A stretch of 64,000 nucleotides of DNA from Phycisphaerae bacterium (GTDB lineage: Bacteria; Planctomycetota; Phycisphaerae; UBA1845): NCBI GenBank assembly GCA_029260015.1, contig JAJDEB010000036.1:1092554-1156553 (forward strand), given 5' to 3'. Each line of letters opens with the position of its first letter. Within the stretch, counting starts at the first letter, position 1. The notes beneath the pieces are model-generated. The model ran no database searches, had not been told where the DNA came from, and saw only the letters and a program-made list of their open reading frames with translations. Of this stretch, positions 7,438 to 14,679 are shown in pieces. Position numbers and translations under genes: made by a program.

Positions 7438-8730
7438 TTACGGAATCGCATTTCCCATCGCGACTTCCTTGCCATCGTCCGCCGCTTCGTCACCTTGCCC
7501 ATAAGCATCGATGGGCGGCTCGACTGCGCTCGGTGCAGACAATCGCTGGAGCGCTGTTCGGGCCCAGTGACAATCCGGATCAATCGAAAGCGCCCGTTTG
7601 TATGCATTGCGCGCTGCGGCTAGATCCTGTGTCTTGATCGAAACCAACCCGAGCAGGCAATGCGCCAATACATCTCGGTCATTCTGGGCAACGAGTTTAT
7701 TGAGCGCTCGATTCGCCGCCGCAAAGTTCTTCTCTCGCAGTTTAACATACGCGACGATCAACAACGTCTGCGGATCATTGGGCGAGAGTCGTTCCGCATT
7801 ACTTGCACCGCGCCGCGCGGTTCCCATGTCCTTTGACTTGATGCCAGCTTTTGCGAGCAGAATCCAGGCTGCGTAGTCATCCGGATTATTCTTGAGGACA
7901 TCGCGCAAGGTCATCTTCACCGATTCCGGACGATTCAATTCGAGCATGCACTTGGCCACAGCCCGCACAACCGATGAGGCCATCTGATCACCGTGCTTGT
8001 CGAACAGCGGTTGCAATACGGTCAGCGCTTCGGCATAACGGTGCGAACGAACAGCGAGCAGTGCGTACTCTTCCGCGATCACCGGCGTATAGTGGCCAGC
8101 CGCCAGCACTGCACGAAACGCCTGCTCAGCCGCATCCTCATCGCCCAACCGCAGTGCGATCTCACCAGAGAGCGCGAGCAAACTTGGATTGTTGTCGTAG
8201 TAGAGCTTCGTCGTTTCCAACAGGCGCAGTGCTTCCTGCGACTTTCCCATCGCGACGAGGCATTCGGCTTCTGCGATCAGGTAACTGACTTCCGTATCGT
8301 CGATCGATCGAGCCAGTCGATAATCACGCAGGGCATCGGCGAATCGCTTCGTACGCTCCGCAATCATCGCCCGGACCGATAGGACTTTGGCGTTCTGCCT
8401 ATCCAACTCATAGGCCTGTTCGATCGCACGCTCTGCGGCTTGGATGCGTCCCTGCGACAAGCGACACTCAGCCAGCAGCATGAACGCATCAACGTTCTTC
8501 GTGTCCCAACCCAGCGATTCTTCGAGATAACTCACCGACTCGTCGACGAGACCGTGCTCGAACTGCTGGCGGGCCAACTGGAGTTTGATCTTGCCGCGCA
8601 CTTCATTCCAATGCTGCTCGGCTTGAACGCGGCGCTGCTGATGGTTGGCTGAGCAGCCGGTAACCGCTGCGACCATGCAACCGAACATGCCCAACATAAC
8701 AAGTTTCATTTTTGGATTCGCTCTACTCAT
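7438..8730 (-). CDS. TPR-repeat lipoprotein of the pilus/secretion cluster
   Basis: 430-aa lipoprotein. The ATG at 8730 overlaps the end of the secretin gene by 8 bases (ATGAGTAG) and has GGAGG 8 bases upstream, so coupled translation is likely. A signal peptide ends in lipobox VTGC (Cys26). The rest is a run of about eight to ten tetratricopeptide-like helical hairpins (for example FMLLAECRLSQGRIQAAERAIEQAYELD and VLAHCLLGLVSIKTQDLAAARNAYKRALSIDPD). TPR lipoproteins such as PilF/PilW and TadD act as pilotins or assembly factors for secretins. Gene order right after the secretin supports that role here, but it is inferred. Confidence 0.85.
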   Translation of the reverse strand: MSRANPKMKLVMLGMFGCMVAAVTGCSANHQQRRVQAEQHWNEVRGKIKLQLARQQFEHGLVDESVSYLEESLGWDTKNVDAFMLLAECRLSQGRIQAAERAIEQAYELDRQNAKVLSVRAMIAERTKRFADALRDYRLARSIDDTEVSYLIAEAECLVAMGKSQEALRLLETTKLYYDNNPSLLALSGEIALRLGDEDAAEQAFRAVLAAGHYTPVIAEEYALLAVRSHRYAEALTVLQPLFDKHGDQMASSVVRAVAKCMLELNRPESVKMTLRDVLKNNPDDYAAWILLAKAGIKSKDMGTARRGASNAERLSPNDPQTLLIVAYVKLREKNFAAANRALNKLVAQNDRDVLAHCLLGLVSIKTQDLAAARNAYKRALSIDPDCHWARTALQRLSAPSAVEPPIDAYGQGDEAADDGKEVAMGNAIP

Positions 8731-10669
8731 CGATCGCCTCCATGAACATCATGTCCATCTCGTCGTCGGCTGGCGCTTCTTCCTCCGATTCGGGAAGTGC
8801 CTCTGGCCGAACAAATGGCGGTGCGGGCCGATCGTACATCGGCATCTGCACACCCCGGTCGTTCATGATCGCATCGTGAATAAAGCTGCGGGTCGCCGTT
8901 CCGTCGTCGTCCCAATCACGCAGACCGCGAAGTTCTTCCTGAAGCTTGATTGCAGACAACATGCGTGGCGAATGATGCAGCGCCATGCGGACATGCCATT
9001 GGGCGTCGTCATAGTCACCGGCTGCAAAGCATTCGAGCGCCGTCTTGTACGCGTTTTGCGCCAGTCGCTCGCGGCCATGCCACATCTGCCCTTCGCGAAG
9101 CCCCACACGCAAACGTTCCATGTCTTCAGCCTGCTCCCAGCTTTGGCGGGCGTACGCGTCGAAATCCTTCACGATCTTGACGGTCAAGAGCACGATCACC
9201 TCCTGACGCGTCATCGAATCCGATCGCGATTTGAACAGTTCACCCACACCGGGTATGTCACCAAGTCCCGGTAATTGCGATCGAGAATCGGAATCGGTCT
9301 CTCGAAACAATCCACCGATCAGAATGGTCTGTCCGTCACGCACCATGACGTTCGTGGTCACTTCCGTCGTCTGCTCGAACGGCAGATTGGCTGCATTGAG
9401 CCCACCGGTGCTGTCTTCGGGGTGAATCTCCATACGCACAAAACCATCGTTTCCAATGAAGGGACGGAAGCGAAGCTGTGTACCCGTCACCAGAAACTCG
9501 ACCGTCTGAATCGCCTGCGTTTCGGTCACGGTGGTGGTGATGTAACCGTCGCGACGACCGACAACGACCATGCCCTTTTGCTTATTCAAGGCCAAAATCT
9601 TCGGGTTGGCGATGACTGTGGTGTCGGTTATTTGCTCAAGCGCCCGAACAAAGACAGCCACATGGTCTTTGATTACACCGATTGACAGTCCGCCATTGGG
9701 CACGTTGCCCGTCAGGTCGGTTGAAATATTCGCATTGAACTGTTCAAAGCGATCCGTCGGAAGTGCGCCAATGTTGATGTCCTGCACCGCCACCGATGTC
9801 GAACCGAGCAACTCCAGATCGACACCACCCACAGCCGCAAAGTCGATGCCCAGCGCGTTGTCGTCGCTGAGTTCGGCGCTGAGAATTGTTGTTTCAATCA
9901 GTACCTGTCGCGGGCGCACATCCAATTCGCGAATAATTTGTTCGATGCGGTCGATGTTTTCCTGCCGATCGTGAACGACGATATAGTCGGTGGCTGCCAG
10001 CGCCATCCCACCGGCGTTGCTGTCATCAGCGCCGATGCCAACCTCAGTCGCAGCTGACACGGAAAGCGTTCCCACTTGAGACAAGAGCGATGTGATAGCC
10101 GGTTCGATGTCGGCGGCGGACACATAGTTGAGTCGAAACACGCGCGACACCGGTGGATTTTCCGATGCGATGATTTGGGCCAGCTCATCCTGCGTATACA
10201 CATAGATGAAGTTGCCTTGGGCACGAAACGATGCCTGGTTCATCGCGAGGATCGCATCGAGCGCATCTTCAAACGTCACATCGTGCAGGCTCGCATTGAC
10301 TGTGCCTTGCACCGAAGGCGTCGCGATAATGTTGCGATGGGTCTCCAGCGAGAGTACCCGCAGCACCGTATTGAGCGGCAGGTCCACGATGTTCAGGGTA
10401 ACCGTTCCGGCATCGGACACGGACACCTGCGCTTCTTGCACGTCAATGGGTTGCGACTCGGTGTTTTGCCTGAGATCCGGTTCAGCACCAACCTCCCGCG
10501 TACCACTGTCGGGCGGATTGTCACCTGCATCCCTTGAATTCAGAAGGTCGTTTACAGCTTGGGCGATTGGGTCCGGAGGTTCTTCGGCGCGGACAACGTC
10601 GATCGTGGCGATCGACATGCCGATTGCGGTCAGGATTCCGTTCCAAAACCACCGATGTCTCTTTGCCAT
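8723..10669 (-). CDS. pilQ: Secretin (PilQ/GspD family) with C-terminal helical extension
   Basis: 648-aa outer-membrane secretin. ATG at 10669 has GGAG 9 bases upstream and opens a signal peptide cleaved near VVRAEE. An N0/STN-like domain (VTLNIVDLPLNTVLRVLSLETHRNIIATPSVQGTVNASLHDVTFEDALDAIL fold) is followed by an N1/KH-like domain and the secretin core, with IANPKILALNKQKG, the VMVRDGQTILIGGLF strand and PGLGDIPGVGELFKS characteristic of the family. Uncommonly, about 110 residues follow the last core strand (EVIVLLTVKIV); part of this looks like one TPR hairpin (AYKTALECFAAGDYDDAQWHV) and the end is acidic (ESEEEAPADDEMD). It overlaps the next gene by 8 bases. Confidence 0.93.
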   Translation of the reverse strand: MAKRHRWFWNGILTAIGMSIATIDVVRAEEPPDPIAQAVNDLLNSRDAGDNPPDSGTREVGAEPDLRQNTESQPIDVQEAQVSVSDAGTVTLNIVDLPLNTVLRVLSLETHRNIIATPSVQGTVNASLHDVTFEDALDAILAMNQASFRAQGNFIYVYTQDELAQIIASENPPVSRVFRLNYVSAADIEPAITSLLSQVGTLSVSAATEVGIGADDSNAGGMALAATDYIVVHDRQENIDRIEQIIRELDVRPRQVLIETTILSAELSDDNALGIDFAAVGGVDLELLGSTSVAVQDINIGALPTDRFEQFNANISTDLTGNVPNGGLSIGVIKDHVAVFVRALEQITDTTVIANPKILALNKQKGMVVVGRRDGYITTTVTETQAIQTVEFLVTGTQLRFRPFIGNDGFVRMEIHPEDSTGGLNAANLPFEQTTEVTTNVMVRDGQTILIGGLFRETDSDSRSQLPGLGDIPGVGELFKSRSDSMTRQEVIVLLTVKIVKDFDAYARQSWEQAEDMERLRVGLREGQMWHGRERLAQNAYKTALECFAAGDYDDAQWHVRMALHHSPRMLSAIKLQEELRGLRDWDDDGTATRSFIHDAIMNDRGVQMPMYDRPAPPFVRPEALPESEEEAPADDEMDMMFMEAIDE

Positions 10670-10738
10670 CGGTTCGTCTCCTTACTGATTGTTCGCGACA
10701 TCCATTCGCGGTTGGGGACCACGTCGGCCCCTTGGCAC

Positions 10739-11260
10739 TTACGGCATTCGCAATTTGAGTTTCTCCGATCCTTTACGCAGGACCACGGAGCGTTTCTCGA
10801 TTCGATCTATTACAAAACCGGCAATTTGATCACCAACATGAACGACAGTGCCCGAAACAACGGCTGCTGCCCGTCCGGATTCATCTTTTCCCGTCAACGT
10901 CAATTGCAATTGAAGGACGTCGTCCTCGACATCCGATTCCACTTCAACACGCCCAACTCGGCTCATGTCCAGCCAATCCATCCCAAACGGATCGCGGGCA
11001 AGCGTCTCGATGATGCGAGGTCGTGGTACCCGCACGACGGGTTTGATGATCGTTGCTTTGTCACCATCCTCTGACGATTCTTCACCAGAGACGGCAACCG
11101 CCCCATCGCTTGCAGACGCTGCATCCGGTCCACCCCCGACCTGTCTTGCAATGAGAACAATCAATACAACGGTCCCCAGCATTAGGATCGCCGACTTCAC
11201 GGGCGATGCCTTCAGGTTACTGACCATGACGGCTTTAAGATTTCTACCGGCGTTTGGCAC
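10739..11260 (-). CDS. PilP/GspC-like inner-membrane linker protein
   Basis: 173 aa from a GTG at 11260, 12 bases after the pilO stop, with AGGCGAG upstream; an in-frame ATG at 11227 is an alternative. One N-terminal membrane helix (SAILMLGTVVLIVLIARQV), an acidic low-complexity linker (SASDGAVAVSGEESSEDGD), then an RDPF motif (LARDPFGMDW) and a compact C-terminal beta domain (VVSGTVVHVGDQIAGFVIDRIEKRSVVLRKGSEKLKLRM). This layout matches PilP and the HR region of GspC, which connect the inner-membrane platform to the secretin. It lies exactly where pilP is found in pilMNOPQ operons. Sequence similarity is only at motif level. Confidence 0.75.
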   Translation of the reverse strand: MPNAGRNLKAVMVSNLKASPVKSAILMLGTVVLIVLIARQVGGGPDAASASDGAVAVSGEESSEDGDKATIIKPVVRVPRPRIIETLARDPFGMDWLDMSRVGRVEVESDVEDDVLQLQLTLTGKDESGRAAAVVSGTVVHVGDQIAGFVIDRIEKRSVVLRKGSEKLKLRMP

Positions 11261-11272
11261 GCGCTTACTCGC

Positions 11273-11803
11273 CTAACTGTTTCTGAAATAAACGTGCAGG
11301 GTCATGGACGAAACGAGCATTTCGGGTGCTTCGTCGTCCGCACTGAGTTCCAACTTCTGAATGCGTGCCACGCGGGGCAACTGCTCTACTTTTTCAAGAA
11401 ACGCATACACCGATGCGAACTCGCCGGTAAATCGAATCTGGATCGGGAGGCATCCCAAGTCTTCCTGAATGATGGCCTCCGAAGGAGTCACGTTCTTGTC
11501 CGTAACGCCTGCTTCCTGCGCGAGACGGTCTACGGCTTCCAAGAACTCACCCAGTTGAACCCGTTGAGGAATCGCAGCGTCGAAGACTTCGAGCGCCGTC
11601 TCCTTGGCGCGCGTTGCCTCAAACACCCTTTTTGCCCGCTGAATACGCGACCCCAATTGGAGCAGGTCGGACTGCACATTGGTCACGCCCTGTTTAACCG
11701 ACGTCATGTGCCGCATGTACGGTGTCACGACTCCAGTGGCGAAGATCGCCGCGATCGCTATCGTACCCAGCGCAATGTGTATTGGTTTTCCGACCAGCTT
11801 CAT
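11273..11803 (-). CDS. pilO: PilO-like inner-membrane alignment protein
   Basis: 176 aa from the ATG at 11803, 7 bases after the pilN stop; the longer open frame upstream overlaps pilN and is not used. One N-terminal membrane helix (IHIALGTIAIAAIFATGVVTPYM) leads into a coiled-coil segment (QSDLLQLGSRIQRAKRVFEATRAKETALEVF) and a ferredoxin-like C-terminal domain (LGCLPIQIRFTGEFASVYAFLEKVEQLPRVARIQKLEL), as in PilO. PilO pairs with PilN in the periplasm to position the secretin over the inner-membrane complex. Confidence 0.85.
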   Translation of the reverse strand: MKLVGKPIHIALGTIAIAAIFATGVVTPYMRHMTSVKQGVTNVQSDLLQLGSRIQRAKRVFEATRAKETALEVFDAAIPQRVQLGEFLEAVDRLAQEAGVTDKNVTPSEAIIQEDLGCLPIQIRFTGEFASVYAFLEKVEQLPRVARIQKLELSADDEAPEMLVSSMTLHVYFRNS

Positions 11804-11810
11804 CGAATAA

Positions 11811-12422
11811 TCACTCAAATACCGGCATTTTACTGTCGACGACAAACTCAACCACGTCAGCGCCATATGCACTGTTCGATCGTTCGTAGCGCAACTGCAC
11901 GTCATAGAACAATGGTGAACGACTCATCTGGCTTACCAGACTTCCAATGTCGCGCCCTTTTTTTGAAATTCCCGTGATCTCCAACCGCGTCACGACCGGC
12001 GGTGGGTCCATGTCCTTTAGCGATACTTCCAACAGTTCCGGATCAACCGCAAAACGAAGCGCCTTGTTCAACACAACGCGTCGAATACTCAACTCCGGTG
12101 GCATCAGATGGGCCAACTCTCGAAACACCTGCGCCGTCGTCACACCTCCGCCTGCATCTTCGAGAAGGTCCGTTTGATGCGCAGTGGCTGTGTGCTTTTG
12201 GTCCAATTCATCGAGTCGCTCGACCAATCCAGTTTGAGCATGAAAGCTCTGTTGCAAAACCGTCAAATCTGCAACGGCAGCCTTCGAATCGCGATCCGCA
12301 AGCACGCTGCAAACAACGATCAACACCAGGACGATCATCAAACCAAGAGCCCGCCCCTTCGACGAGCGATGCTCGCGGCGAATGTCGACATACCACTTTG
12401 GCGTAAAGTCGATCGGCCTCAC
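11811..12422 (-). CDS. pilN: PilN-like inner-membrane alignment protein
   Basis: 203 aa. The start is GTG at 12422, overlapping the pilM stop in GTGA, a classic coupling overlap. The short cytoplasmic N-terminus MRPIDFTPKWYVDIRREHR resembles the PilN segment that binds PilM. A single membrane helix (ALGLMIVLVLIVVCSVLA) is followed by a coiled coil and a periplasmic ferredoxin-like domain (PVVTRLEITGISKKGRDIGSLVSQMSRSPLFYDVQL). Together with PilM and PilO it forms the inner-membrane alignment subcomplex. Confidence 0.87.
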   Translation of the reverse strand: MRPIDFTPKWYVDIRREHRSSKGRALGLMIVLVLIVVCSVLADRDSKAAVADLTVLQQSFHAQTGLVERLDELDQKHTATAHQTDLLEDAGGGVTTAQVFRELAHLMPPELSIRRVVLNKALRFAVDPELLEVSLKDMDPPPVVTRLEITGISKKGRDIGSLVSQMSRSPLFYDVQLRYERSNSAYGADVVEFVVDSKMPVFE

Positions 12423-13507
12423 GATGCCACCTTCTGACTCTGCCCGACGCGGATGTCATTCATCGCCAACCCCAGCGCCGTCGTCCACTGCGGTAATCCG
12501 GTTTCCAACTCAACCGCGTCAAACGCACTTTCACATGCGCCTGCATTCAACCCTTTGCCCACGACCACCGGAACTTGCAATGACTCCGATAGAATCGCCG
12601 CGACGGTCGGGTTCGCCCCGTCTCCCGCGATGGTGATGTGATCGGGTCGTTCAGCCCGAAACGTGACGGAGTGATAGCGCAAGCACAGCGCAACTTCCTT
12701 TGACAGTTGCTCAATCGCCGGTTTGATCGCATTGGCGACCGCATCGTACTTTGGATCCGAACTCTGTCCGTCGATGGCGTAGACCAAACTAATTCGGGCC
12801 TTGGTCGCTTCGTGTGGCGGCAGGACCAAGTCTTTGGCAATCGACGTGTCCAGATGATGTCCACCCACCGGGCACACTTTCAAGAACGCGATCTCATCGC
12901 CAGTCGAAATCAACACCCGCGTATTCCATTCACCAATGTCCACAAAAGCATTGGGAACGCTCGCATCAGAACTGCGCCGCAAGAACTGTTCGTATGGCCG
13001 GAAAAACGCCGTCGCAGTCGGTTCGATACACGTTACCTGTACACCGAGCTTCATCATCATCTTGAGTCGCGATTCCACCGGTTCGTCAGCCGCCGCGACC
13101 ACAATCAATTCCTGTTGAGCATTGGCATCCGTCCCGACTAGCCCTGCGGGTAGAGCGCGAATCGTGTAACCGTTTCGCAGATTTGCAAAGCGTTCGCGCG
13201 CTTCAAAAAGCGCAGCGTCTTCGAGTTCAGCGGCAGGCATCTGCGGAACGCGCAGGTTCTTGACTTCCAGCGCCCGATCGGGAATACAAATCGCAACTTC
13301 GCGCCCGGAGAAACATTTTTCAGAGAGGATCGACTTGACGTACTCGAACAGGCGATCTTCGTTTTCAATGTCATTAGGTGACACTTCGACCTGCGCATGA
13401 CCGACCAACGCAAACCCAGCGCGCGTGCGCTTGAGCTGAACGGCTCTGATCGCGCGCGCACCGATGTCCAGTCCGATTGGCCCCGTGTTGTGCAACCGCC
13501 CTTTCAA
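12419..13507 (-). CDS. pilM: PilM-like actin-fold protein
   Basis: 362 aa from TTG at 13507 (GAGAG a few bases upstream); another in-frame TTG at 13543 would add 12 residues but lacks a ribosome site. The first recognisable motif is PIGLDIGARAIRAVQLKR, the phosphate-1 loop of the actin/FtsA fold, followed by VAICIPDRALEVKNLRVPQMPAAEL and, late, HITIAGDGANPTVAAILSESLQVPVVVG, the adenosine/phosphate-2 part. PilM is a cytosolic ATP-binding protein that docks on the N-terminus of PilN and communicates with PilB. It overlaps pilN by 4 bases. Confidence 0.9.
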   Translation of the reverse strand: MKGRLHNTGPIGLDIGARAIRAVQLKRTRAGFALVGHAQVEVSPNDIENEDRLFEYVKSILSEKCFSGREVAICIPDRALEVKNLRVPQMPAAELEDAALFEARERFANLRNGYTIRALPAGLVGTDANAQQELIVVAAADEPVESRLKMMMKLGVQVTCIEPTATAFFRPYEQFLRRSSDASVPNAFVDIGEWNTRVLISTGDEIAFLKVCPVGGHHLDTSIAKDLVLPPHEATKARISLVYAIDGQSSDPKYDAVANAIKPAIEQLSKEVALCLRYHSVTFRAERPDHITIAGDGANPTVAAILSESLQVPVVVGKGLNAGACESAFDAVELETGLPQWTTALGLAMNDIRVGQSQKVAS

Positions 13508-13558
13508 TACAAATCTCTCTTTCGTCCGTGCGTATCTTCGCAAACAAAAACGGGCGCA

Positions 13559-13858
13559 CTATGGGCGCCGGACAGCAGGCGAACGCGTACGTCTTCCCTT
13601 GTTATTATCGGTGCCCTGAACCTCGACTTTGAGAGTCTGTGACTTCAGCGTCAGGGCAATTTGGGCCAGAAGTTCATTGGATTTGCGGACTTCATTGACC
13701 AGTTGAATGCGTTGCGTTCCGGCATTGGGGATCTGAGCCTCAGCCGTTTGAACGACGTTTGCCGGCCCAAGCCAGACTTTGATGCAAGTGACCAGCAGAA
13801 ACGCTCCCAGTATCACGCGCAATATTTGCCGATTTGGCTGCTGCGTCTGATTCGCCAT
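13559..13858 (-). CDS. Small membrane-anchored protein of the pilus operon
   Basis: 99 aa, start ATG with GGGAGGA about 10 bases upstream. A polar N-terminus is followed by one hydrophobic helix (ILRVILGAFLLVTCIKVWL), a Gln/Asn-rich segment and a helical, probably coiled-coil part (IQLVNEVRKSNELLAQIALTLKSQ), ending in a basic tail. I do not recognise the family. It lies 51 bases upstream of pilM in the same direction, so it probably belongs to the pilus complex as a small bitopic component. Confidence 0.7.
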   Translation of the reverse strand: MANQTQQPNRQILRVILGAFLLVTCIKVWLGPANVVQTAEAQIPNAGTQRIQLVNEVRKSNELLAQIALTLKSQTLKVEVQGTDNNKGRRTRSPAVRRP

Positions 13859-14009
13859 TGTTGATGTCCTCCCTAAAATGAGGTGCGAGAATCGATTGGT
13901 CGTTCAATTCATCCATAAACAAAAATGCCGCCGCCAACATCGCGCTATCCCTGTTGAAGGAAGCACCCGGTTGGCAGCGGCACCGAATTTGTTCAAATGA
14001 CAAACGCGT

Positions 14010-14438
14010 CTACAGCGCTTTGTGTGCTACCGAATCGTTCGCAGCAAACTGCCCTGTCGTTTCGTTGTAGTACCATCCCAGAGTCGAAGCCGGCGTTCCA
14101 GTGCTCGTAACCGTGGTGACGCCATTGAATGGGTTCGGCGGGATAGCCAGCAGGTATGGACCGAAATCCGAGCCCGCAGTCCCATCGACCAGTGTGCCCG
14201 CCGTCATCTGAGCGACGAAGCTTGCCAACGCCGGATAGTTATCGTTGTGCTGCAATCGATAGAGTTCGATTTGGGCTCGAATCGTTTGCAAGTTCGTCGT
14301 AAGTGCGCTGAGGTTGGCGTCACCCGATGCTGTCGAGAACTGCGGGACGACAATCGCTGCCAGGATTCCAAGAACAATCACAACAATCAGGACTTCAACC
14401 AGCGTAAACGCCTTCATTTTGGCTCGCAGTCGGGACAT
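14010..14438 (-). CDS. Type IV pilin-like / GspG-type pseudopilin
   Basis: 142 aa. ATG at 14438 with AGGAGAG upstream. The N-terminus MSRLRAKMKA^FTLVEVLIVVIVLGILAAIVVPQF is a class III prepilin leader: short, basic, then the hydrophobic assembly helix with Glu at mature position 5 (Glu15). The residue before the cleavage point is Ala rather than the usual Gly. A helix (LSALTTNLQTIRAQIELYRLQHNDNYP) and a C-terminal beta part with FGPYLLAIPPNPFNG and GWYYNETTGQFAAN follow, the style of GspG-like major pseudopilins. No prepilin peptidase gene is in the window. It is the first gene of the pilus block. Confidence 0.92.
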   Translation of the reverse strand: MSRLRAKMKAFTLVEVLIVVIVLGILAAIVVPQFSTASGDANLSALTTNLQTIRAQIELYRLQHNDNYPALASFVAQMTAGTLVDGTAGSDFGPYLLAIPPNPFNGVTTVTSTGTPASTLGWYYNETTGQFAANDSVAHKAL

Positions 14439-14679
14439 TCGGCACTCTCCTAGAACTCTTCAATTTCCCTGAACAGTTTGATCTTCCAAACTGATTTCGT
14501 GATGGCAATCCGGCTCTGTTTTGGAGTATCGGAATGCCTCTTATTGAACTTGCGAACTTATTGGTGGGAATTAAGGTACGATCGAATTGCGACTCGGTGA
14601 TTCTGCCAATGGAATCGGCTGCGTCAACAAGTGATTGGACGCTCGCCTTTTCAATGAAATCAGACAGGATGTGGGGTTT
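14439..14679. other. 241-bp gap ahead of the pilus operon
   Basis: It should contain the promoter of the pseudopilin/pilMNOPQ block on the minus strand. A GATACT hexamer (complement of 14529-14534) is the best -10 candidate, but no convincing -35 stands at 16-18 bases. No sigma-54 type GG-N10-GC element was recognised. No gene is supported here. Confidence 0.4.
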
